64,000 nt of DNA from Nematopogon swammerdamellus. Its lineage: Eukaryota > Arthropoda > Insecta > Lepidoptera > Adelidae. The DNA lies in the NCBI GenBank assembly GCA_946902875.1, contig OX336343.1, positions 6,437,754-6,501,753 on the forward strand, written 5' to 3'. The notes beneath the pieces are model-generated. The model was not told the DNA's origin, did not search any database, and worked only from the letters and a program-made list of their open reading frames with translations. Positions 19,930-30,368 of the stretch are shown one piece after another (the first letter of the stretch is position 1; every line of letters starts with the position of its first letter). The translations under genes and the position numbers were made by a program.

Positions 19930-21144
19930 TCCAAAGCGACTCCAAAGACTGGCGTGCGTGGCAACAACAGGTTGCATGCGCACAACTCCGACTACAGCTA
20001 TGGAGGTAATACTATCTTTAGTACCACTAGACCTGTACGTACAACAGGAGGCTGCGTCAGCGGCGGTGAGACTCAGAACTCTGGGACTCTGGCACACTAA
20101 CGCCACACTGCCACATACAAAGCTTCTTCAGAAGGTAACAGCGGAGATACCGCTACTGGCGGCCTGCTGTGACCGCATACCCAAACTGTACGTATTTGAG
20201 AGATCATACACTATCAACCTGGCCGGAGAGGCCAAAGACCAATCAGAGGAGCTACGCATATACACCGATGGCTCCAAGACGAAGACAGGCACAGGTGCTG
20301 CAGCGCACTCCCTGGACCTAAACATCAACAGGTACACTTACCTCGGACAACACAACTCAATATTCCAGGCAGAATGTGTTGGGATCATTGAAGCAGCTAC
20401 AATAGTGGCCCAGCGGAACATGGAGGGACACAGCATCAAGATACTGTCGGACAGCGCCTCAGTACTAGCGGCGCTGAACGGCAGTATAATGAGCTCAGGA
20501 CTTATCCATCAATGTCACCTCGCGCTGGAGGCCATTGCTACAAGAAACAAGGTAACGCTACAGTGGATAAAGGGCCACAGCGGATCCCGGGGAAACGATG
20601 CTGCTGATGAACTCGCGAAGAGGGGATCCAGCAGCAAACCTGAAGGACCCGAACCTCTACCACACAACCAACTGAAAAGTTGGATACACAAACGTACGTA
20701 TCAACTACACATAGACAGATGGGCAGCGGGCAGTGACTGCAGACAGGCGAGGGAGGCAATGGCGAAGCCGGACCTCCGTCTCGCCAAGACGCTGCTCCGT
20801 GTCCATAGATCAAAACTACGCATAGTGATAGGTATGCTTACTGGTCACTGTACACTTAACAGACACCTCTATGTAATTGGAGTAACGGACAGTCCACTGT
20901 GCAGAGCATGCCTGCAGGCGGACGAGACACCCACCCACGTGCTGCTGGAGTGCGAGGAGTTGGCAGACATAAGGGGGAAGGAGCTGGGAGGCCCTACTAC
21001 ACTTCGAGAGGCGTGCCAGGACCCAAGGAGAGTGTGCCGCCTCCTGGAAGAACTCGGCTGGTTGGATTAAGGCCGTAGGACGCGCAAAAGGCCTGCATGG
21101 AAGCGGGCTTAGGCGCGGAAAACGAGTCCACTATCATCATCATC
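19930..21144 (+). mobile_element. 5'-truncated LINE with RNase H end
   Basis: It is bounded by a perfect 12-bp target duplication aacagatggcgc (19918-19929, 21145-21156), ends in an (atc)n tail, and is cut at the 5' end. All these are marks of target-primed reverse transcription. Confidence 0.85.
19931..21070 (+). CDS. LINE ORF2 C-terminus: RNase H domain
   Basis: The frame is open from the insertion boundary; the first in-frame start-like codon is GTG at 19958, so there is no native start. After the end of the reverse transcriptase thumb (RLACVATTGCMRTTPTTAME) comes an RNase H1-type domain with the four expected acids: Asp in IYTDGSK (about residue 104 from the GTG), Glu in QAECVGI, Asp in SDSAS, Asp in GNDAADELAKRG. 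A Cys/His motif follows (CRACLQADETPTHVLLECEE), usual at the end of Jockey/I/R1-group ORF2. The function would have been removal of RNA during retrotransposition. It is intact to its stop but truncated at the 5' end, so not functional alone. It is not a host RNase H, because host enzymes lack the downstream Cys/His tail and the (atc)n-tailed insertion structure. Confidence 0.88.
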   Translation, partial: PKRLQRLACVATTGCMRTTPTTAMEVILSLVPLDLYVQQEAASAAVRLRTLGLWHTNATLPHTKLLQKVTAEIPLLAACCDRIPKLYVFERSYTINLAGEAKDQSEELRIYTDGSKTKTGTGAAAHSLDLNINRYTYLGQHNSIFQAECVGIIEAATIVAQRNMEGHSIKILSDSASVLAALNGSIMSSGLIHQCHLALEAIATRNKVTLQWIKGHSGSRGNDAADELAKRGSSSKPEGPEPLPHNQLKSWIHKRTYQLHIDRWAAGSDCRQAREAMAKPDLRLAKTLLRVHRSKLRIVIGMLTGHCTLNRHLYVIGVTDSPLCRACLQADETPTHVLLECEELADIRGKELGGPTTLREACQDPRRVCRLLEELGWLD

Positions 21145-21635
21145 AACAGATGGCGCAAACGAATTTTACACATTGCATGCATTGTTAGGTGCTGTCATTA
21201 TCCCACCGTAAGGTGCTATTCACCTCATTGAGGCGTCTCTAAAAGATTACTCACGTGTCTGTCAGTCTGTCTGTCACAACTTATTTTCTCCTAATTTACT
21301 GGAACAAAAAAAGTTTAAATGTAGTGACGATGATGACTCTGAAAAGAAAAAGCATCATCAAAATCGGTTCACCCAGTCGAAAGTTGTGAGGCGACAAACA
21401 TAAAAAAAATACAGTCGAATTGAGAACCTCCTCCTTTTTTTGAAGTCGGTTAAAAATTAAAATGAAGCGTAAATGAACCAATTTAGATTTTAGGGGACAA
21501 ATATGAAAGTAATTTTTTTTTTCAAGTGCATCATATGACATCAATGGAAAGGGCTCGTTACGAGAAATACAAATATATTTTACTTAAGTATGTCATTTTG
21601 ATACATAGTCTCAAATATATTAAAGAAAATTTTTG

Positions 21636-21993
21636 TCAGCTTCGGTAGCTCAGTGGTGCGCGTTCGACTGTTGTTAAGCACACCTGAGCGCGGTCAGTAC
21701 TTGGATGAGTGACCGCTCGACTGTTGGAGGCTGACCGTGGGTCGGATTGCACGCAAAACTGTAGGCCCCTTCCCTTCTTACCTTTCTAGGTGGTAGAGTT
21801 TATCCCACCCGGGTTGATACCAGCGCACTGAATGAAACGTCGGTCGAAATGGCTATGTAAATAGTTCGTGTTAGTTCAGTGTTAGCGACATGAAATGAAG
21901 GGAAGCATTGACACGGCACCTAGTTCACCCGGTGTTATGGGCTGACATCACGGATGTTGTAGGTGATGTAGCCAACCGTGTCAGTTTCCAAAC
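21636..21993 (+). mobile_element. SINE-B, full length, sense copy
   Basis: Order: tRNA-like 'ggtagctcagtggtgcg', then a block matching the 5S rRNA internal control region ('gttaagcacacctgagcg', 'gtcagtacttggatgagtga'), then the body, and 3' end 'ccaaccgtgtcagtttcca'. The polymerase III box order of 5S (A-like gttaagca, C-like ggatgagtgaccgc) is retained. Confidence 0.8.
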
Positions 21994-22734
21994 CATTCCA
22001 TATACATATACGAAAATGTAGCAGTGTATAAATTATCTTACAATGTACCATTGTCATTATATTGGTAGTGGCTGATTACAGAGGTTTGTCGTAGTCTTCC
22101 ATGTAAGAACACTTAAAATTATCGTATTTTGCTCCATTGTCGCGCCGTTCGTGAGTGGAACTGTCTTCCGGCGATTGTGTTTCGCGAGGAGGTGAATTTG
22201 ACTCTGTCGACTGCACTATTGGTTCCTCGGCATGCTGGTTTAAAATATATATACAGGGTGTCCCAGAAACCGACGATAATCCTTTAACAGGAGATAGGGC
22301 TGCTAATTACCTCTCAGAATATATAATTTTAGGTTTAGTAAAAATGGCTTAGTTTTTGAGATATTGTCATTTTTGTAAAAATCCAAAATTTTCTCCCACA
22401 GCAATTTTTTTTAAATGCCACAACTACAAATGTAAGATTTTCTTAAAATCTAGTTGTTGTGAAATATTCCTGAAAAGTAAGGCTTTCACACGGTATAATT
22501 TATTTTTTCATGTTTAATCCTGTTTAGCTGAAAAACGACTTAAGAGCCACATGTTTAAAAATTTTCAGCCTCATCCCTTGAGTTTGGCCCTTCGCGGTGA
22601 AAAAAAAAATTACTACACTAAAGTGGCATTATGCAACAAAAATACGCCCATCTAATGTAGTTTTTAAAATAGTACATCACTTACCGATTTGCCCAATAAT
22701 TTATGAGATATTGTTATTTAACTGCAAAAGTGTT
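21994..22734. other. No gene; SINE-C tail scrap and a 'cagggtgtcccag' word
   Basis: 22140-22250 matches the SINE-C 3' region ('gattgtgtttcgcgaggagg', 'cgactgcactattggt'). 22254-22640 starts 'acagggtgtcccagaaac', a common transposon-terminus phrase, but no matching inverted end was found. Confidence 0.4.
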
Positions 22735-22872
22735 TTCCGTCCAGTTCAGTGTAGCCGGCACGACCGAAGGGATGCACTGACGTGGCACCAAGTTCACCCG
22801 GTGTTATGGGCTGACATCACGGATGTTGTAGGTGATGTAGCCAATCGTGTCAGTTTCCATAAAAAAAAAAAA
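22735..22872 (+). mobile_element. SINE-B, 5'-truncated
   Basis: It begins 'ttccgtccagttcagtgtag' and ends 'gtgtcagtttccat' with a 12-base A-run. Confidence 0.7.
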
Positions 22873-23084
22873 GGACCTCGGAATTTGATAACTGTTCTAC
22901 CAACTACGAATTGGAATAAAATAAACACTTAAAGTAATTGGTCTTTATTAACCTGTTAAAGTAGATGTTCAAATTGTTTACAACCTGCACAAATGCTAGC
23001 TCGACATCTTCTCACAAATGCCCGGTTGATGCGTCGAGCAAGTACTCGATGCAAGTGCAGGTACGTCCACCTATGTAGTTTGTG

Positions 23085-23227
23085 TTTTCCGTGCAGTTGA
23101 CTGTAGTCGGCACGACCGAAGGGAAGCACTGACGTGGCACCAAGTTCACCCGGTGACGGTTCACGGGCTGTCATCACGGATGTTGTAGGTGATGTAGCCA
23201 ACCATGTCAGTTTACGTAAAAAAAAAC
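23085..23227 (+). mobile_element. SINE-B, 5'-truncated
   Basis: Starts at nearly the same internal point as the copy at 22735, with an A-run at 23217-23226. A 9-base insertion 'gacggttca' breaks 'ggtgttatgggctg'. Confidence 0.7.
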
Positions 23228-23297
23228 CTGAGCTACTGCCGTAATTCTTTTTATGGTATAAATAGTATAGTATTTGCCAAACTCTACAAAGTTTTTT

Positions 23298-23625
23298 TTT
23301 TTATGGAAACTGACACGGTTGCCTACATCACCTACAACATCCGTGATGTCAGCCCATAACACCGGGTGAACTTGGTGCCACGTCAGCGCTTCCCTTCGGT
23401 CGTACCGGCTACATTGAACTGGACGGAAAACACAAACTATTTACATAGCCGTTTCGGCCGACCTTTCATTCAGTTTGGTGGTACCAACCCGGGCGGGTTA
23501 AACCCTACCACCTAGTAATATAAGAAGGGAGTCTTATCCCTTAGTCGCCTTTCACGACATACACGGGGAGAGATGCAGTGGGGCTATTCTTTTAAAGAAC
23601 CGGCCCCACACGGTACAAGATTCTA
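23298..23625 (-). mobile_element. SINE-B variant with alternative head
   Basis: The shared SINE-B body, but on the head side the 5S-like block is replaced by 'cccttagtcgcctttcacga' and 'gagagatgcagtggggctat', also found in SINE-C. The same arrangement occurs at 28043 and 46585. Confidence 0.7.
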
Positions 23626-23689
23626 CAAGATGACCAATAAAGCAGGTTGTATAATCAAAATATACATCTACTCCCGGATCAATTAACCA

Positions 23690-23867
23690 CATTCAGCAGG
23701 CGGCGGCGGCGCCACCCCCGCCCCGCTCCCAGTGCGCCGGCGCATACGATGCGTGCTCCGCCGCGCGCCGGGCGAAAGTGGCGCCAAGCCGGCCGGACAC
23801 CGCGGCCGGGCCGGCAGCGCCGCCGACACTTACTGTCATATAAAGTGCGCGACTCGTCCCCGCCGCC
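23690..23867 (+). promoter_or_regulatory. GC-rich promoter candidate with TATA-like box
   Basis: A sharply GC- and CpG-rich patch in AT-rich surroundings leads to ATATAAAG at 23838-23845, with GC-rich flanks typical of a core promoter. Transcription would start near 23868-23872. Frames on both strands here come from GC richness and are not called. Confidence 0.4.
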
Positions 23868-24124
23868 GTCCACTCCTGCGCACACCGCCCGTCCGTCGAC
23901 ACCGACGGCGTCTACCGCGATCTACCAGCACCGTACACCGCGTGCGCGGAGCGTGTTCGAAAACAGTGAAAAAAAAAAACATTCTAGTTTTAAATTTTTA
24001 AAATCAGTATTAAGTGGCATGGTGAAGTGAATAAACCGGTGAACATTTGAAACATAATTGGATTAATTTTTTTCAATAACTTTCTACGATATTGTGCCGA
24101 TGCGACCGACTGCTCTACACTGAG
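23868..24124 (+). other. Candidate 5' UTR exon
   Basis: From the predicted start the sequence shifts from GC-rich to 'gtgaaaaaaa' and 'gtgaagtgaataaa' words common in insect leaders. It ends at a donor, cactgag then gtatgg at 24125. Only a three-codon upstream frame starts at the ATG near 24020. It is likely a non-coding first exon of a gene continuing to the right. The polarity and transcription start are inferred. Confidence 0.35.
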
Positions 24125-25849
24125 GTATGGCGTTTACTTTTATTGAGCCGAGTGGCAAATTGCTCGAAAACGCGCTAAAGACCAATTTAGATGAGTCGAT
24201 CGGCTCGCTAGATAAGAAATTTCGAATCGAAAGAAAATAATTTAAATCGCGCGTGACTCAGCTGTTGTACTCCAAATGTGTTATTTGAAAGTAACGTCGA
24301 AGCAGTGGTGTCTTTATTTTACTTATTAATATTATGTACTTTAAAATAATTAATCTAATCAATCTACCTATATTAAAATTTGCTAATGTATGTAATCTGT
24401 TCCATCATTCGAAAAACAAGGTATTTGCATGTAAATAAATTACGAATAAAATAATCAAGATTTAGAAATAATAAAATAATATTAGCTTATAAAATTTGCT
24501 CATAAACGTATATACAAATTACATCCTTACTTTCTAACTCCTATATCTATATAATATATATATATACCGCAAGTATTGCAACTCTACATTTCCACAAACA
24601 GCACGCAATATAATCAGTGCAAAAGATTTCAACGCACCGCGAAACCCCGCCCTACTAGGCTACCGCGCTCGCCGCCGCGCCGCCGCTCCGCCGCCGTGCG
24701 CCCGTCGTCGTCAGCTGTCGAACGATTGAAGCGCTATTTTACAATAACGTTCTAAGTACATAATTCAATTAAAATTTTGGATTTGAGTTGTATATAAATA
24801 AATGTAAGTAGGTAATTGCAACAAATTATGAAATAGAACTTATACTAAAAAATTTAAACTATCTATAAATTAATAAATTTAAAAATGAATGAAAATAACC
24901 ATAATATAAATAAAAACTTTGACGGGAAACCCCCGGAGACGCGAGCACCTCGCTGGCAGCAGTGCAAAACCTTAAATTAAATATTTACAAAAACAACTAA
25001 ACTTAATAAAATACTGAAATTAAATAAGCTAAACTAACTACCTAACTTAGGTGTACGAGTAGTTAACCATGTTGTGTAGTTTCCATACAAATTCCTTCCT
25101 TAAAGTCAATCAAGTCAAGCACTTGTCTTAATCATATTAGGTCAATCAGATCAACTCAAAAATAAAAATACCTAGCATCAATAGAATTGTAAAAACTAAG
25201 TCTATGAATTTACAAGTGCCCATTTCGGAAGCGTGAGGCTGGGGGCGCATATACCTGTACATTTTAGGTTATTTGTGTATTGTATAATGTTTTGTTTCCA
25301 ATAAAAGAAAAAAGAAAAAAAATTTAATAAATTACCAGTAAAAAAAAAATTTACGAAACTAAAATTGTCCCCACCTTTGGTAAGTTTAGTTAAAAAGAAA
25401 TGTGACAACAAACTTCAAACGTGTATATATATTTACCGTAAATTTTAAAGATCTCGACTTATTTCAGGCAAAATAGTACAGAAATCACATTTTTTTTTCG
25501 AGTCTGGAAATAATTGTATGACATTTTAAGATAAATTAAATTGTTCTTAAACGTTTGTTGTACCTATTTATTTCATTTAAAATTTGAAATAGGTACTTTC
25601 CGTTATCGCGACTTCTCGAAAACATCAAAATACGACTTAGAACGTTTTTGCGCGTGACCTGTTTTTGCTCTTGTCTGCTCGTGTTGCGTATTTTCATATA
25701 ATGTGGCCATGCACGTCGAACTGACGCGACAGTTCGCTCCACTAAAGCGCCTCAATTTATAGGTGACCACGGCAAAACCATAATTTCTACCATATCCCGG
25801 CTCCAGTAGTCGTATCGAGTACACACTTTGCGATATCGTGATATGGTCA
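24125..25849. other. No coding signal; second GC-rich patch at 24640-24720
   Basis: Low-repeat AT-rich sequence, consistent with first-intron DNA of the gene proposed at 23868. A cgccgccg-rich patch at 24655-24715 could be an additional regulatory site. (ta)n lies near 24550. Confidence 0.3.
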
Positions 25850-26085
25850 GAATTTGGGACCGTTAGACCGTTGAGGCTGGTCGTGGAAAACTGTAGGCCC
25901 CTTCCCTTCCCTGCATTAAAGTCGGTCGAAGAGGATAAGTATATACCTAGTTCTTGCTTTCCGTCCAGTTCAGTATAGCCGGCTCTACCAGAGGGAAGTA
26001 CTGGCATGACACCTAGTTCACGAAGATGTGATGAGTTGACATCAAGGGTGTAGTTGGTGATGTGGCCAATCATTTTTATTTTCAA
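25850..26085 (+). mobile_element. SINE-B, degenerate
   Basis: It keeps 'gttgaggctggtcgtgg', 'aaaactgtaggccccttccc', 'cgtccagttcagtatagccg' and the 3' end, but has lost the 5S-like block. 26305-26360 is a further scrap. Confidence 0.6.
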
Positions 26086-26649
26086 TATATAGTTTTATAG
26101 GGCTTTTAACAATAATTTTTCAAAACCAGCCCCATAGTGCATGCTTATATTCTCTATCCCTTAGGGCCCAGAAGCCCTAACGGATGGAGAACGTTCAACC
26201 ATATCCTTTATGCTCTTTAAACTTTGTATCAATAGGCTAGAAAGCTCAGCCAATCTGCTGGCATGGCTTCTCAAGTTCGGTTAAGATACCTAAGGAATAG
26301 GGTCAGTTCAGAGTAGCCGGTACGACCAAGGGGAAGCAACGTGGCAACATTGCACCCAGTTTCAACAGGAACAAGTCGTAAAAATGGGCTTAACTTCACG
26401 GGTAGAAAGATAACTATCTAAGTAAACAACCAAAGTAAGTCAGTCAGTCACTAGTCAGTCAGTGTTTAAGGCCGTGTTAAACGCCAAATACGCAAAAACA
26501 TGCAAAAAGTGCGGCAAAGAAAATCCAAAACCGACCAATTGGCACACATTTAAGAAAGTTAAAAAAATACCAACATAAAATTTGGTTCCTTACCAACAAT
26601 GTGGTTGTAAATGATTGTTGGTAAGCAACAATGTGGTTTGTTGGTTTTT

Positions 26650-26985
26650 TAGGTTTCCGTATCCCGTACGGAAAGCCTATTACTAAGCCTACGCCGTCTG
26701 TCTGTCTGTCTATCCGTCCGTCCGTCTGTCCGTCCGTCCGTCTGTCCGTCCGTCCGTCCGTCTGTCTGTCCGAGGGCTGTATCTCTTGAACCGTAATAGG
26801 TAGCCCGTTGAAATTTTCACAGAATATGTGATATTATGACGGATATAAGAACAAATAATAAAAAATAGAAAAAGTAAAAAATTAAGAGGGGTTCCCATAC
26901 AAGAAACGTGTTTTTCTTTTCAATGTTTTTTTTGTGGTGCGGAAACCTCGGTGCGGCCGGTTCGACACTCACTTGGCCGGTTTTT
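26650..26985 (+). mobile_element. MINE-2-type (GTCY)n element
   Basis: 'taggtttccgtatcccgtac' start, (gtct/gtcc)n at 26698-26768, 'gagggctgtatctcttgaac', and end 'cacttggccggttttt'. Confidence 0.8.
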
Positions 26986-27254
26986 TAAATAATGAGTAAA
27001 ATTACTATGTATAAGAAGTATGAATTTAAAAAATCTGAGAATGTGTGTATCATTACAATTTTACAAAATCATACGTACCTAAATGCACCTATCTACCTAT
27101 CTTTGCTTTCGTAAGTACCTATTTTTTTTTTAGATTTCATCGATAGTCTATTTAGTTAGAGGTTTATAAAAAGTGTTACATAAACTAAAATAAATTGGAA
27201 TTTTAAATTCCCGAATGCTCAAGGTCGTTGGCGTATGTCACGGCCTTAAGCGTT
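26986..27254. other. No gene seen
   Basis: AT-rich; a GTAAGT at 27114 has no exon-like frame before it. Confidence 0.3.
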
Positions 27255-27690
27255 AAATTCTATGCTTCTGTACAATGTTTCCTCAGTCCTCCCGGCCTTC
27301 AGCGGTACGGAACCGCGCTGATTACCTGCGACGTACCTACTTAATGTCGTCGTCCCACCTGGCGGGTGGTCTTCCCACACTCCGTTTTCCTATACACGGC
27401 CACCAGTGTAGGACCTGTTTACTCCAACGGTCGCCGTCTCGTCGGCTAACGTACCTATACCCTAATCAAGAGATTTAACCTAGTACGCTATGCTACGCTA
27501 CGCCGTGTTCTCTGCATCATTTTGTATGGAGAAACGAAGTTCGCAAATCTATCACTAGAGGCGCTGCTCCGTTTTTCCATACAAAATGACGCGGAGAACA
27601 CGGCGTAGCGTAGTAGGTTAAATCTCGTGATTAGGGTACTAGCCCATTGAGCTTATATCGACTATGTACTTTTGGTTCGTTATGCGGTTA
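27255..27690 (-). pseudogene. RTE LINE 3' fragment split by a MITE
   Basis: On the minus strand it matches the C-terminal RTE reverse transcriptase region seen more fully at 63373-64000 (words behind RPPARWDDDI). It is broken by changes and by the palindromic MITE at 27458-27638; RTE sequence resumes at 27642 ('gcccattgagctta'). Confidence 0.65.
27458..27638. mobile_element. Palindromic MITE, 181 bp
   Basis: Arms 'taccctaatcaagagattta' and complement, extending through 'gctacgctacgccgtgttct' on both sides, leave only about 40 bp unpaired. Comparison with the uninterrupted RTE sequence supports a 3-bp duplication CTA (27455-27457, 27639-27641); a TA duplication is the alternative. Confidence 0.7.
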
Positions 27691-27742
27691 TTCTAATAAA
27701 CATGACGTATTTTCTATTCTACATACACACAAGTACAAACAC

Positions 27743-27895
27743 CCTCACTGTTCGGAACCGGTGTAAAACTGTAGGTCCTTTCCCTTACTAGGTAGTAGGT
27801 TCTAATCGTAGTCGACGACATGTGAGATAATCATATATGGCCTGGCCGCATAGCAGCCTCGGGCGAGTTCCCCTGTAGTCTAATGTAACCAGTAC
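27743..27895 (+). mobile_element. SINE-A, truncated at both ends
   Basis: 'gttcggaaccggtgtaaaac' through 'gccgcatagcagcctcgg'. Confidence 0.65.
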
Positions 27896-28042
27896 TCCAT
27901 TCTTTCAATGTTGATTTTATTTTAGTGATTATTAGGTTTATTTCATTTTATGTACATATTATATACCTACGTGTTTTTTTTATTTTTAGTTTAAATAATT
28001 GTATTGTCTTTAACTCAGTTTTTGTGTTGCATTTGTATTTTT

Positions 28043-28362
28043 TTTTATGGAAACTGACACGATTGGCTACATCACCTACCACATCCGTGATGTCAGCCCA
28101 TTACACCGGGTGAACTTGGTGCCACGTCAGTGCTTCCCTTCGTTCGTGCCGGCTACACCGAACTGGACGGAAAACACAAACTATTTACATAGCCGTTTCG
28201 ACCGACCTCTCATTCAGTGCGGTGGTACCAACCCGGGCGGGTTAAACCCTACCACCTAGTAATAAAAGAAGGGAGTTATATCCCTTAGTCGCCTTTTACG
28301 ACATACACGGGGAGAGATGCAGTGGGGCTATTCTTTTAAAGTACCGGCCCCACACGGTACAT
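28043..28362 (-). mobile_element. SINE-B variant with alternative head
   Basis: Same composition as 23298-23625: T-run, SINE-B body, then 'ttagtcgccttttacgacat' and 'gatgcagtggggctattctt'. 28363-28665 beyond it shows no gene. Confidence 0.75.
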
Positions 28363-28667
28363 TTTTTATCATTTTAATTTTATATTGAAGATTTAGTTGT
28401 TGTTGTTTTATTTTCATGTCTCTGTTTCTGTATCTCACTTTATGTATATATTTGTAGATGCACTTCTTACAGATTCAGATATTCATTTCTCCATTAAATA
28501 AACTTATAAGTAATGAACAATTATTATGTATTAGTTTATATCCGTATTATGCTTGCTGTGCTTACCTGTCATTGGGGTGCACAGATTACGATTTACTATT
28601 TGTGTCACGAATCTCCTATGTCTTAATGCCGTGTGTACTCTGTTGGTCTTTCATATAATTAAATAAA

Positions 28668-28742
28668 TAAAAAAAAATCCAATGGGAAGTCTCCAGTATG
28701 ACACCATCTCGAAGGTGATATTGGCTCGTCGGAGCATGCGCA
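28668..28742 (+). repeat. SINE-A 3' fragment
   Basis: 'gggaagtctccagtatgaca' and 'aggtgatattggctcgtcgg'. Confidence 0.6.
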
Positions 28743-28744
28743 AC

Positions 28745-29060
28745 AGGTTGGGAATGCATCCACACACTGTCGATATCCCCCACTTAGGACAAATCGATCC
28801 TCTAAAATAATAAAGGATTTAGAGTCTAAATCCTTTATTTTCAGGGTTGCCAACATGTGGAATGCACTCTCATCTGCATCCTTTCCTCTAATATACAGTC
28901 TGCGGTCCTTCAAACATAATGTGAAGGTGCACCTAGCCGGCCGACATGGTATTCGCAGCCCCCGTAAATATCCGAATGCCCGTGGGCGCCGTCGGACTAC
29001 ACCTCTGCGTTAGTCTGGCTCGCGCCAATATGTCGTGCTTCCCATAAATAAAATAAAGAA
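28745..29060 (+). pseudogene. Jockey-like LINE C-terminus, broken
   Basis: Upstream words GMHPHTVDIPHL and, after a break, the open stretch FRVANMWNALSSASFPLIYS..LAGRHGIRSPR ending at a stop near 29014 match the C-terminal end of the Jockey-like family at 59930. The break at 28804-28841 is a short inverted duplication (arms 'taaatccttta..') that adds in-frame stops. AATAAA at about 29048 gives the tail. Confidence 0.65.
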
Positions 29061-29513
29061 AAATGTGCTTTGACCCCTCTGACTCAGATTCAATCCAAAT
29101 TCGTACTGCCGCTAACCGTATGTACGTACATTCTGTACATGCATAAACTCTGCTACCTGGAATGCATCTAATGAGACGTATTTTAAGATACTCATTATCT
29201 CACCTTTTACGGACTGCCGTTTAGCCCATATAAATAAGATTTTAAGTAGCGAGTGAAAGTATTGATGCGGACAGCGGTTGTTGTGAATTCGCAAACATTA
29301 ACTTAGCGGTATATCGTATTTTACGATTAGAACCGATATTATACGTTCGCACATTTCTATATGACACAAATATTAGCATATTGCGCTCCGTCTTGTGTTT
29401 AGTGCGCGAGCCATTCCATATTTAAATATATTCATTACCGTTTGAATATGATTGGCCGAACAGCTGACTCTTAACTCTATCACTGTCGCTTGACACTTCC
29501 CAGTTTCGATTAT
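29061..29513. other. No gene seen
   Basis: Low-repeat sequence with a palindromic 'gtatgtacgtac' near 29118. No splice-supported frame. Confidence 0.3.
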
Positions 29514-29521
29514 GTTGAAAC

Positions 29522-29821
29522 CACAGAGCATCAAATACCTACCGCGCGCGCCCCCTACTAGAGACGCCCTAAGCGATAATATTTGAAACCCAAAAACTAC
29601 ACGCGGTGCTGCTAGCGCTTCGTATGACTGTGTGTGTGTGTGCTAGTATCGACACTACACACAAAAAGAGGAGCAAGTTACATAGGCACACGCACAAAAC
29701 AAATGCACACGCACAACACACATATGTAAGTCATAGGCCACGCCCACAGGCTTCAACGGCGTTGTAGAGAAATCGCGCTCAGGGCGCCTCTAGGAGGGGC
29801 GCGCGCATTTGATGCTCTGTG
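29522..29821. mobile_element. hAT-type MITE, 300 bp
   Basis: Ends 'cacagagcatcaaat' and complement, with imperfect inner pairing ('cgcgcgcgccccctactaga' against 'tctaggaggggcgcgcgc'). The 8-bp duplication gttgaaac is at 29514-29521 and 29822-29829. The centre holds a (gt)n/(ca)-rich stretch. Confidence 0.8.
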
Positions 29822-29919
29822 GTTGAAACGAAATGGCATGGCAGTGCATTAGATAGATAGTGTAAATAACATAATCTAGAAATGCATTTATAATTCTCAT
29901 CACACGTCTCGTAACGCTT

Positions 29920-30368
29920 CAATTGAATTGTGTTCCGGCGATTGGGTTTCCTGACACATTCCACCTGGGGTCTACAGACGTCGTATCAACAAGCTAGACA
30001 CTTCAATAGTCCGTAAATCTGCTGGTTTTTGGCCAAGTGAGATGGATTTGGCCGTGTCGGGCACCTTTTGTCCCTCGGCACAGCCAACCATGATTCATAC
30101 ATACATACATACATACCACACGCTGTATCTCGACAAACGAGCTAAGCAGATTAATCGGTGTTGTGCTGCAAGTATTAGGACAGGATAACTATCAAGTAGC
30201 AATTAAGGCACGAAGACCCACCTGCGGCATGACTGGGTAGAAGGGCCGTTCTAAGGTGAGAGATGGCTAGCCTGTCGCCCTTGAGCACGGCACCTTGTCC
30301 TTTTCCCTTAGTCGCCTTTTACGAAATGCACGGGGAGAGATGCAGTGGGGCTATTCTTTTTAAGTAAC
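29920..30368 (+). mobile_element. SINE-C fragment and SINE-C copy
   Basis: 29920-30085 is a partial SINE-C 3' region ('tgttccggcgattgggtttc', 'gtccctcggcacagccaacc'), ending in (atac)n. 30108-30368 is a second copy: 'gtgttgtgctgcaagtatta', 'ggcacgaagacccacctgc', then the tail 'cacggggagagatgcagtgg'. Confidence 0.65.

Larger units (their letters stand above)
19656..21260 (+). mobile_element. MINE-2-type element split by a LINE
   Basis: The left part is 19656-19929, with (gtct)n at 19706-19743. The right part is 21145-21260. The intact relative at 33010-33526 shows the two parts are contiguous there ('aatagatggcgc', 'ctgtcattttcccaccgtaa'). Confidence 0.75.

Noticed and set aside
23647..24030. 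Overlapping GC-rich frames of 68-127 codons on both strands
   Set aside because: GC-rich DNA lacks stop codons; better explained as a promoter and leader.
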